Assembly (NCBI GenBank): GCA_002342225.1
Contig: DDPO01000159.1
Coordinates: 1-18,131 of the forward strand
Length of the DNA: 18,131 nucleotides
Direction: 5' to 3'
DNA from: Bdellovibrionaceae bacterium UBA2466
Lineage (GTDB): Bacteria > Bdellovibrionota > FAC87 > UBA2466
The notes below the pieces were generated by a model. The model was not told the DNA's origin and searched no databases. It saw nothing but the letters and a program-made list of their open reading frames with translations. How positions within the stretch are numbered: position 1 is the stretch's first letter; each line of letters begins with the position of its first letter. Below, piece by piece: positions 6,284 to 12,942 of the stretch. The position numbers were made by a program, and so were the translations under genes.

Positions 6284-7897
6284 CTACTTCTTCACAATAC
6301 TAATATATTTTAATGGGTGAATATCCTCGATATTGGGATGCCAACCTTGTACTTCATTACTTAAGAGATAGTTTCTCGAGTAAACATAGATGGGAAGTAC
6401 GGGGAGATCCTCAAGTAAAATATCCTCCGCCTTTTGAAATATGGCGAACCGCTTTTTGGGATTTCGTTCTTTTTTCGCAGACTCAATAAGCTCGTCATAA
6501 CTTGAGTTACTGTACCCAGAATGATTATTTCCGCCATTAGTAACAAACATATCTAGGAAAGTATTGGGGTCATTGTAGTCTGCAATCCAACCAGCTCGAG
6601 CGATCATATAGTTTTTTGTTTGTTGGTTATCTAAAAACACTTTCCATTCTTGGTTAAAAAGAGAAGAGGAGATCCCTAAATTCTCTCGCCACATTTGTTG
6701 GATAGCCTCAGCAATTTTTTTGTGGTTATCGCTTGTGTTGTAAAGAATTTCGAGCGATGGAAGCCCCTTACCATTCGGAAACCCTGCCTCTGCAAGAAGC
6801 TGTTTGGCTTTTTGGATTTGGCTTCCATCTTTAGGTAAACGAGATTCCGGTTTGAACCCGCCCGTACCAGGAGGGGTAAACATAGTTGCTGGCACTTGCC
6901 CTCCACGTGTGACCAAGCGAACAATCCGGTCGCGGTCAATGGCAAGTGTCAAAGCTTGACGAACTTTTTTATTATTAAGTGGAGCTTTTGTGCAATTAAA
7001 CCAATAGTAATAAGTTCCTAAATAGGGATGGTTTTTAAAAACTCCAGTTGTGTCTTTTTGCCAAAGAGGTAATTTTTCCAAGGGTAAATCATCGACAGTG
7101 TGGAGAGACTTCGCTCGAAACATCTTTTCTTCTGTTTCGTGCTTATCGATGGGGAAAAAGTTGGCTTCAGAGAGTTTCACAGTCTCTTTGTCCCAGTAGA
7201 AGGGATTCGGGGCAACCGTTATGACTCGATTCACTTCCCATTTCTTTAATGTAAAAGCGCCATTGCCAACAAAGTTCTCAGGGCGAGTCCATCTTGCGCC
7301 AAATTTTTCGATGGTGGCTTTGTGAACCGGGTAGAGAGAGTGATGAAAGAGGAGACTCAAGAAAAAGGGGGTTGGATTTTCAAGTTGAACTTCTAGAGTA
7401 GAGGAGTCTATAGCTTTTAGTCCTAGTTGATTCGGATCGGTAAGTTTCCCTTCGTTGAACGCTTTTCCGTTTTTTATGTAAAATCCCTGATAAGCATATT
7501 CCGAAGCTGTTTCAGGTTTCAGAAGTCGAATCCATGAGTAAATAAAGTCTGAAGCAGTAACAGGATCTCCTTGGCTCCACTTTGCATTTTTTCTCAAAAA
7601 GAAAGTATAGGTTTTTCCATCCTTTGAGACTTTCCATTTTTCTGCAACACCTGGGATGGGTTCGAGATTTTTGGGATCTTTTGAAACCAGACCCTCAAAA
7701 ATATTCATGATGATGTGGAATTCTGGAACCCCAGTGACAGTATGAGGGTCGAGATCTTTGGGTTCTCCACCATTACCTAAGTTCAACACTTGGGGTACGG
7801 CACTTTCTGCAGTGCTTAAGGGAATAAGAGTCGAAACTGAGAGAAACAGTAAAGTGGAAACGGTACACAAAGTTAGACGCCAAGAGCCAAAACTCAT
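6284..7897 (-). CDS. oppA: Periplasmic peptide-binding protein OppA (SBP family 5)
   Basis: This solute-binding protein delivers peptides to OppBC. With the start used here it is 537 residues, the usual OppA length. A signal peptide (MSFGSWRLTLCTVSTLLFL and on to about STAESA) has no lipobox Cys, so a soluble periplasmic protein is expected. Family features include VLNLGNGGEPKDLDPHTV near the mature N-terminus, the GVAEKWKVSKDGKTYTFFLR block and the RQALTLAIDRDRIV helix. The frame stays open to 8068, but that extension does not look like a signal peptide. ATG 7897 has an AGGAG site; ATG 7918, also with a GAGG site, is the main alternative. It heads the operon, and a small CGGGT/ACCCG hairpin (7928-7945) lies in its leader. 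Confidence 0.92.
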   Translation of the reverse strand: MSFGSWRLTLCTVSTLLFLSVSTLIPLSTAESAVPQVLNLGNGGEPKDLDPHTVTGVPEFHIIMNIFEGLVSKDPKNLEPIPGVAEKWKVSKDGKTYTFFLRKNAKWSQGDPVTASDFIYSWIRLLKPETASEYAYQGFYIKNGKAFNEGKLTDPNQLGLKAIDSSTLEVQLENPTPFFLSLLFHHSLYPVHKATIEKFGARWTRPENFVGNGAFTLKKWEVNRVITVAPNPFYWDKETVKLSEANFFPIDKHETEEKMFRAKSLHTVDDLPLEKLPLWQKDTTGVFKNHPYLGTYYYWFNCTKAPLNNKKVRQALTLAIDRDRIVRLVTRGGQVPATMFTPPGTGGFKPESRLPKDGSQIQKAKQLLAEAGFPNGKGLPSLEILYNTSDNHKKIAEAIQQMWRENLGISSSLFNQEWKVFLDNQQTKNYMIARAGWIADYNDPNTFLDMFVTNGGNNHSGYSNSSYDELIESAKKERNPKKRFAIFQKAEDILLEDLPVLPIYVYSRNYLLSNEVQGWHPNIEDIHPLKYISIVKK

Positions 7898-8011
7898 AGA
7901 AATACTCCTCATCATCATGAAGGACCTCGGGTGATTAGTTACCCGGCTCTTGGGCTGTGCAAAGAGATTGCCAGAAAACTTAAATGTTTGTTTTGATCGA
8001 CGACTCAAAAA

Positions 8012-8040
8012 AGTGTAACACTCCCAGCTAGTTAGAACAA
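8012..8040 (-). promoter_or_regulatory. Candidate sigma-70 promoter of the opp operon with overlapping palindrome
   Basis: On the minus strand TTGTTC (8040-8035) is followed after 17 nt by TACACT (8017-8012). A perfect 11-bp palindrome, AGTGTTACACT (8022-8012), overlaps the -10 hexamer and could be a repressor site. The hexamer matches are modest, so this is a tentative call. Confidence 0.35.
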
Positions 8041-8103
8041 GGCGGATTCGGCATCGCTGAAGACACATGAAAAAATTATCTTAAAAAAAAGAAGAGGTGC
8101 TTT

Positions 8104-8131
8104 TTGATACCAGCGACTTCAGTGGTAAAAT
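8104..8131 (+). promoter_or_regulatory. Candidate sigma-70 promoter of the cytochrome c peroxidase gene
   Basis: TTGATA (8104-8109), a 16-nt spacer and TAAAAT (8126-8131) match five of six bases in each hexamer. The predicted leader is about 37 nt. The gene has a strong AGGAGG ribosome site 5 nt before its GTG start. Confidence 0.5.
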
Positions 8132-8174
8132 TATAAAATCAATTTTTGTAGTTCTTCTTCTTTAGGAGGCAACA

Positions 8175-9209
8175 GTGCGAATTTGGATCTTTTTAATGAT
8201 TATTTCTCAAAGTTTATTAGCAGCGAAAATGGATCTTCCATGGTCAGCTCTTCCAAAAACACCACCGATTCCAAAAGACAATCCGATGACGCCAGAAAAA
8301 GTTTCTTTAGGCCGTCAGCTGTATATTGACCCTAGACTTTCTAAAGATGGCACCGTGTCTTGTAACTCCTGTCATAATGTAATGGCGAGTGGTGGAGACA
8401 ATCGAGCCTTTTCGGCTGGTGTGGGGGGTAAATTGGGCGGTAGGTCTGCGCCTACTGTTTGGAACTCTGCTTTTCATACTGTGCAGTTCTGGGACGGTCG
8501 AGCCGCTTCTTTAGAAGATCAAGCTAAAGGGCCTCTTACGAATCCTATTGAGATGGCGATGGACAGTCATGAAGCTGTCGTTGATAGAATCTCCAAAATT
8601 CCGGGCTATGTGAGCCAGTTTAAGAAAGTCTTTGGAGACAAAGGGGTAACGATTGACGGTGTCGCAAAAGCTATCGCAGCTTACGAGAGAACGTTAATTA
8701 CTCCAAACAGTCCTTTTGATCGTTATGTCAAAGGAAACAAAAAAGCGATGTCACCTCAAGCGGTCAGAGGGATGAACACAGTGATCGAAGTGGGGTGTGT
8801 CAGTTGTCATACCGGAAAAAACTTCAATGCCCCTGACGATCTGGCTATGGGAGAGGGGTTTTACCAGAAGTTTCCAACTTTCACAGACAACGAATATGTA
8901 ACTAAATACAAATTCCTAGATGACAAAGGTCGGGGAGCTTTAACCAAAAATGAAGATGACAACTATTTCTTCCGAGTTCCAACTTGGAGAAATGTGGCTC
9001 TAACAGCCCCCTATTTTAGTAACGGTGCTGTGAAAACTCTAGACGAGGCAGTCAGAGTAATGGCCAAAGTTCAGCTCAATAAAGAACTCAGTGCAAATCA
9101 GGTGGCCGATATCGTCGAGTTTTTAAAAGCCTTAACTGGCGAGCGACCCAAGCAACCCATGCCAGAGTTACCTCCAGATCCAGAAGGCATGACAACTATT
9201 GATGGTTAA
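8175..9209 (+). CDS. Periplasmic di-heme cytochrome c peroxidase (CcpA/MauG family)
   Basis: This 344-residue exported protein has a signal peptide (residues 1-17). It binds two c-type hemes: CNSCH (63-67) and CVSCH (208-212). Bacterial enzymes of this family reduce hydrogen peroxide using electrons from small cytochromes. Counting from heme 1 as in the Pseudomonas enzyme, the inter-heme Trp is W106 (in FWDGRA), the catalytic Glu is E126 (in NPIEMA) and the axial Met of the second heme is M296. Two histidines usual in the family are replaced: V83 stands where the loop His ligating the peroxidatic heme normally sits, and S282 replaces the His of the APYFH loop. The start is GTG with AGGAGG ahead. 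A Pro-rich tail ends the protein. It is transcribed divergently from opp and converges on the deaminase gene 6 nt away. Confidence 0.92.
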   Translation: MRIWIFLMIISQSLLAAKMDLPWSALPKTPPIPKDNPMTPEKVSLGRQLYIDPRLSKDGTVSCNSCHNVMASGGDNRAFSAGVGGKLGGRSAPTVWNSAFHTVQFWDGRAASLEDQAKGPLTNPIEMAMDSHEAVVDRISKIPGYVSQFKKVFGDKGVTIDGVAKAIAAYERTLITPNSPFDRYVKGNKKAMSPQAVRGMNTVIEVGCVSCHTGKNFNAPDDLAMGEGFYQKFPTFTDNEYVTKYKFLDDKGRGALTKNEDDNYFFRVPTWRNVALTAPYFSNGAVKTLDEAVRVMAKVQLNKELSANQVADIVEFLKALTGERPKQPMPELPPDPEGMTTIDG

Positions 9210-9215
9210 CTAGTT

Positions 9216-9686
9216 TTAGTAAGATCTGCTGAGGCCTGCATTTTTCCAGAGCGGGAAAAGAGCAGCACACTCTTCTCGGCAAAGCCCATCTTCAACTTCG
9301 AGTGGGCTTTTTCCTAGTTTGGCCAATTCTTTCGCTGGAAACTCCAGTTCTTTGAAACCTGCGTCAGCAGCATCAGCGATTGTGGCCCCGAAATAAACTT
9401 TGTCAATTTTTGCCCAGTGAATGGCTGAAAGGCACATAGGGCAGGGCTCGCATGTGGTGTACATAACGGTCCCGCTGAGATCGATAGTGTTCAGCTCTTT
9501 TGCAGCTTCTCTGATCGCATTGACCTCCGCATGAGCTGTCGGATCACAGGTCTTCCATACTCGGTTGTGCGCTGATGCTACAACTTTCCCGTTCTTCACA
9601 ATGACAGCTCCAAAAGGACTTTGTCCTGCGAAGATACCTTCTTTGGTTTTCTCAATGGCCATTTTCATGAATTGTTCATTAGTCAT
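9216..9686 (-). CDS. Nucleoside/guanine deaminase-like protein (cytidine deaminase fold)
   Basis: This is a zinc-dependent deaminase of the CDA fold. The zinc ligands are H52 (in HAEVNAI) with proton-shuttling E54, plus C82 and C85 of TCEPCPMC. The DPTAHAEVNAIREA and DAADAGF blocks resemble Bacillus guanine deaminase more than TadA. With the start chosen here the length is 156 residues and the last residue is Tyr, as in the Bacillus enzyme, whose C-terminal Tyr reaches the partner's active site. I prefer ATG 9686 (TAGG site, fits the family N-terminus) over ATG 9701, which lacks a ribosome site and overlaps the upstream gene. It is the last gene of a three-gene operon. Guanine to xanthine is the likely reaction; another base is possible. 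Confidence 0.85.
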   Translation of the reverse strand: MTNEQFMKMAIEKTKEGIFAGQSPFGAVIVKNGKVVASAHNRVWKTCDPTAHAEVNAIREAAKELNTIDLSGTVMYTTCEPCPMCLSAIHWAKIDKVYFGATIADAADAGFKELEFPAKELAKLGKSPLEVEDGLCREECAALFPLWKNAGLSRSY

Positions 9687-9691
9687 AAGAC

Positions 9692-10402
9692 CTACGAACA
9701 TAGTTCAGAATAGTAAACAATGCCATATCTAGGTTTTTGCTGAACGGAATTTTCTTTGGGAGACCACTTCACTTGAAGCCCCGCGACAAAACCAGCCTTT
9801 TTTGCAAGCTCTTTCGAGATTTCGAGCTCTTCGGGAGAGGGGCAGGATAGGATCATTATACCTTTTTGGTCTTTTAGTGTTTTCATCGCATGATGGAAAA
9901 TTTCTTGAGGTTTTAAGGTCGACAGAGGCAAACCCCAAGAAAGCAAAGGATCTGCTGAGACGAAGGGATTAAGAAGTAGAGCAATATCGGTGGGGCGATT
10001 CCATTTGAGAAAATCAAGGGCATGGAAAAACCCCAATCTCATTTTACTTGCATAATAATCTCCGTAATCTTTTCTGGAATGAAAACCCCAAAGCATTCTG
10101 TGGGAATCGATCTCGATGCCATGTATGACGGCCTCACGCCCCATTTTTTCTAAAAGCCTGTCCAAGACAGGGCCAAAAACAAAATTTCGAGCACCAATAT
10201 CTGTGACCACTAGCGGTGACTTTGTGAAGTTCTTAAGAATATCTTCCCAAGGAAAAAGTTCTAGAAATTCCTGAAATTCAATTTGTATTTTTCTGTCTCT
10301 TTCAGGAATCTGATGAGGCCAAGTTACTGCGCGTGAGAACCGAAAATGATTACGAATAAAAAAGTCGAAAGAGTTTTTAATAGCTAAAAGGGCATTGTTC
10401 AT
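9692..10402 (-). CDS. Methyltransferase-like protein of unknown substrate
   Basis: This 236-residue cytoplasmic protein probably has a class I SAM-dependent methyltransferase fold. The glycine-rich first motif may be VVTDIGARN (65-73), followed by a second-strand acidic residue in HGIEID (94-99). A long N-terminal helical part precedes it, and ILSCPSPEELEISKELAKKAGF near the C-terminus resembles the last strands of such folds. No substrate motif was recognised. Its ATG overlaps the stop of the GT87 gene (ATGA), so the two are translationally coupled, which suggests joint work on a glycan or lipid-linked sugar. A non-catalytic Rossmann protein is the alternative. Confidence 0.6.
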   Translation of the reverse strand: MNNALLAIKNSFDFFIRNHFRFSRAVTWPHQIPERDRKIQIEFQEFLELFPWEDILKNFTKSPLVVTDIGARNFVFGPVLDRLLEKMGREAVIHGIEIDSHRMLWGFHSRKDYGDYYASKMRLGFFHALDFLKWNRPTDIALLLNPFVSADPLLSWGLPLSTLKPQEIFHHAMKTLKDQKGIMILSCPSPEELEISKELAKKAGFVAGLQVKWSPKENSVQQKPRYGIVYYSELCS

Positions 10403-11571
10403 TTATCTAGAATATTCCTTATCGATACAAATTGCATGTAGCAAAGCAGAAGTATTCCTAGGACTGGAACCCTGAGTCCTTCTAAATAATGGGTGAGGTC
10501 GCGACTTCCTAATGTCCATTCAGTAATAAAAGCGATGAGAACTACGGAGATTGATATTCCTAACTGAAAGAGAAGCTTCTTGGGTTTCGATTCAATCATG
10601 AGTGGAAGAGAAGCAAAAGCCGGAACGAAAAAGATGAAGTAGTCGGGCCGAGTTGTTGAGTTTAAAAGCCCCATCATCGACCAAACAAAAGCCCATAAAA
10701 ATCGCTCATTCTCTATTTTTAATTGAGGTGATTTCAGGAAAATCCATGAAAACAGCATGATCGAAATAGTTGCTACGGTAAAACCGATAGCCCCTTGGTT
10801 TAATAATGATTTGGGTAACCAAGTCGCTAAAAACGAAGGCAAAGAAAGGGAGACGACATCTTTCGCAAGATCATAAACTGCATGATACTTTCGAGCATTT
10901 TCAACAAAAGCTAGTGGCAGTGATGCTCCGGTCGAAAATCCAAAAACAAATATTGGAACAACTAACGAAGCTAGTACTCCCAAAATAAGCCCAATAGTGA
11001 AAAAGGTTTTACGTTTAAAAAAATAATAAGCAGCAAGAAAAGAGGGATATATTTTGATACTGGCTAAAAGAGTAACGACACTTCCACCCATGATATTTTT
11101 TGATTTTTTATTTGAGCGTAGAGCGATTTCGCACCCGCTCAAGAGGGCCGCAAACATTAATTGAACATTGTGCGACTGAAAACTCGCATGAATGGGTTTA
11201 ATTGAAACGATCCATACTAGGAGAAAAAGTTTCCAGTGTTTTCGATCAGTGAGCTCTGGAAAAATAAAAAATAGATTTCGCCAAAACCAAAAGTAAGCAA
11301 CCGTTTGTAGAAAAAGCCAAAGATAGTTTGCAATGGTGAAACTTAACAGTGAGAGAGGTTTTAAAAGGGCTAGTCCGAAGGGGCCGTAAAAGAAGTTCCC
11401 TATTTCCGCGTTGTCAGTATAGAGCTTTGATACCCAGCCATTTAAAAGCCATGAAGAGGCTTTGTAATAGACTCCCAGATCTCCACCGGGTTTCCAAGCG
11501 ATACCCCAACAGGGGATGAGTAATACAAAAAGGAGACCGAGTGGTAACGGTGGAGTTTGTTTTTGGATCAT
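10399..11571 (-). CDS. GT87-family (DUF2029) integral membrane glycosyltransferase
   Basis: This 390-residue protein has about nine to ten hydrophobic spans. After the first span comes GGDLGVYYKASSWLLNG (29-45); the Asp (D31) occupies the place of the catalytic Asp in the GT-C fold. FFYGPFGLALLKPLSLLSF follows, as is typical of GT87. Members use polyprenyl-phosphate sugars on the outer side of the inner membrane, for example mannosyl transfer to lipids. The acceptor here is unknown. No clear ribosome site precedes the ATG at 11571. First gene of the operon, with the methyltransferase-like gene next. Confidence 0.82.
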   Translation of the reverse strand: MIQKQTPPLPLGLLFVLLIPCWGIAWKPGGDLGVYYKASSWLLNGWVSKLYTDNAEIGNFFYGPFGLALLKPLSLLSFTIANYLWLFLQTVAYFWFWRNLFFIFPELTDRKHWKLFLLVWIVSIKPIHASFQSHNVQLMFAALLSGCEIALRSNKKSKNIMGGSVVTLLASIKIYPSFLAAYYFFKRKTFFTIGLILGVLASLVVPIFVFGFSTGASLPLAFVENARKYHAVYDLAKDVVSLSLPSFLATWLPKSLLNQGAIGFTVATISIMLFSWIFLKSPQLKIENERFLWAFVWSMMGLLNSTTRPDYFIFFVPAFASLPLMIESKPKKLLFQLGISISVVLIAFITEWTLGSRDLTHYLEGLRVPVLGILLLCYMQFVSIRNILDK

Positions 11572-11684
11572 TGCAGTAAGATAGTACTCTGAAATTAAAT
11601 CGTCATTACGACAAATTCTTACCCTTGAACTGGATTTGAGTGCTTAAAAAAGCAATGAATACAGTAACTTAATAAAAATAGATA

Positions 11685-11713
11685 TTGACACAACGCAATA
11701 ATTCGTGTAGTGA
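11685..11713 (+). promoter_or_regulatory. Weak candidate promoter for the 132-residue exported protein gene
   Basis: A perfect -35 hexamer TTGACA (11685-11690) is followed after 17 nt by TAGTGA, a poor -10. A CGGAG ribosome site lies before the ATG at 11747. This is the only promoter-like match I found in the 175-nt divergent gap. Confidence 0.28.
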
Positions 11714-11746
11714 CTGGGCCTTAAATTTTTTAATACGGAGTAAAGA

Positions 11747-12145
11747 ATGAAGGGTTTGTTGCTAGCGGTTTTATTGAGTTTTCCTCTTTTTGCAGCTGAT
11801 GAATTTGTAGTCCATCATCAATGTTACACGCCTCGAGTAGCTGATACCGGATATCAGTTAATCATTGAGACAGGTGGCATTGCAGGCATTACTCAAGTGA
11901 AAGTATTTGAGAATTCTTTTGCCGGTGCAAAATATCTGGGAAAATTCATCGTGCGTGTTCAAGAGACGGGAAGTTCAACCGTATATACAGGAAAAGATAT
12001 TAGAGTGGTTATTGGGCCTGGGGAGTACCCAGCCGAAATCGGAATACCTAGCAAAGTTTATCGAGCCACTTTTGTACTTAAAGGAAATGACGGGAAGAAG
12101 CATCAAGGACCATTGAACTGCCGTTCTCCCCAAGACCCTCAGTAA
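11747..12145 (+). CDS. Small exported protein of unknown function
   Basis: This 132-residue protein has a clear signal peptide (MKGLLLAVLLSFPLFA, cleavage about residue 17). The mature part is rich in alternating beta-strand pattern, with two cysteines only (C26 and C125), placed so that they could form one disulfide joining the ends. A periplasmic or secreted beta-sandwich-like protein would fit. I recognise no family. It stands alone, converging on tRNA-Ala; codon use is like its neighbours. Confidence 0.75.
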   Translation: MKGLLLAVLLSFPLFAADEFVVHHQCYTPRVADTGYQLIIETGGIAGITQVKVFENSFAGAKYLGKFIVRVQETGSSTVYTGKDIRVVIGPGEYPAEIGIPSKVYRATFVLKGNDGKKHQGPLNCRSPQDPQ

Positions 12146-12162
12146 CTCAATAAATTGAAAAA

Positions 12163-12238
12163 TGGTGGACCGGATGGGGATCGAACCCACGACCCTCAGA
12201 CTGCCAGCCTGATGCTCTCCCAGCTGAGCTACCGGCCC
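12163..12238 (-). tRNA. tRNA-Ala (anticodon GGC)
   Basis: Read on the minus strand, all four arms fold. The acceptor stem is GGGCCGG/CCGGTCC, the anticodon loop CTGGCAG and the T loop TTCGATC, with an encoded CCA end. The third acceptor pair is G-U, the identity element of alanine tRNA. The total is 76 nt, and the anticodon GGC reads GCC. No strong terminator is visible just after it. Confidence 0.97.
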
Positions 12239-12257
12239 ACATTGGCAGAAGTCTCTG

Positions 12258-12286
12258 GAGATAGCAGGCTTGTTTCATCAAGGCAA
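12258..12286 (-). promoter_or_regulatory. Candidate promoter of tRNA-Ala
   Basis: On the minus strand TTGCCT (12286-12281), a 17-nt spacer and TATCTC (12263-12258) would start RNA about a dozen nt before the mature tRNA 5' end. Hexamer matches are moderate; the position is good. Confidence 0.4.
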
Positions 12287-12501
12287 CTTTTCTCTTATTA
12301 AGCTGTATTCTTGTGAGTTTCAGGTGTTCGTGCTTTAGACAATCGTTCAACCAAAAAGGGCCTTTTTTAGCGTGTTCTAAGTTATCTCTCCCTCTTCTTG
12401 AGGGCATATCTTTTGCTTTTTGAGACGGAGTACAAACTTGGCCTCTGTCCCGCGCTTGTTATCTGTGACGATGCCACTACTTTCAAGGGGAGCTTAATTC
12501 A
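12287..12501. other. Gap between tRNA promoter and next gene
   Basis: I find no gene here. There is a small hairpin CCCTC-TTCTT-GAGGG (12390-12404) without a T-tract directly after it, and an A5-GGGCC-T6 near-palindrome around 12354-12368. A GGGGAG ribosome site just before 12502 belongs to the next gene. No convincing promoter for that gene was seen. Confidence 0.5.
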
Positions 12502-12933
12502 ATGGATAAAACCTACCGATGGATTGTTGCAGGGCTTTTTGTTTTCTTAAGCTTTTTAATGCTGAATCGCCCAGTATCTTTTCCCGCCTTCAAATTTGAG
12601 TCTTTTGGAGAATTCCACCCAGTATCTATCGAACAGAGAGAAATTGTCTTTAGTGTGATCTCAAGACTTGAAGCAAAAAAAGGTATTACTGCGTCCTCAA
12701 AGAAAATCCTGTCCTATCTAGAAAACGAAACCGTGGAAATCTTAGTTACAAATTTTGCAAGTGAATCCAAAGTTGTAATGAAAGATGGGGTTGGTCTTGT
12801 TTTTCCTGAAAGGTTTTTTGAATCTGATCCTATCGATCAAGAGTTCGTGCTATCGGAATGGTTTAGAGAATTTGCGCATTCAAATTGGAGTGACGAGTCC
12901 TATCTGGCGAAAGTTCCAAAATTTAAAAAATAG
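12502..12933 (+). CDS. Membrane-anchored protein of unknown function
   Basis: This 143-residue protein has a basic N-terminus (MDKTYR) followed by one hydrophobic span (about residues 7-21) without a clear cleavage site. It probably remains anchored with its C-terminal ~115 residues in the periplasm. The soluble part is mixed alpha/beta with a basic end (KVPKFKK) and no cysteines. No family was recognised. The ATG has a GGGGAG site about 9 nt ahead. It converges on the SppA gene with only 9 nt between them, so the two transcripts may overlap at their 3' ends. Confidence 0.72.
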   Translation: MDKTYRWIVAGLFVFLSFLMLNRPVSFPAFKFESFGEFHPVSIEQREIVFSVISRLEAKKGITASSKKILSYLENETVEILVTNFASESKVVMKDGVGLVFPERFFESDPIDQEFVLSEWFREFAHSNWSDESYLAKVPKFKK

Positions 12934-12942
12934 AATCAAAGT

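Noticed and set aside
7898..8068. 5' extension of oppA to a start at 8068
   Set aside because: The added 57 residues lack signal-peptide character, include the predicted promoter, and would bury the true signal sequence; ATG 7897 has AGGAG in front.
12390..12404. CCCTC/GAGGG hairpin as terminator or small RNA
   Set aside because: Five-bp stem without an adjoining T-tract in either direction, and no promoter match pointing to a transcript.
12147..12407. Minus-strand open frame across the tRNA
   Set aside because: It reads through tRNA-Ala, a known source of false frames.
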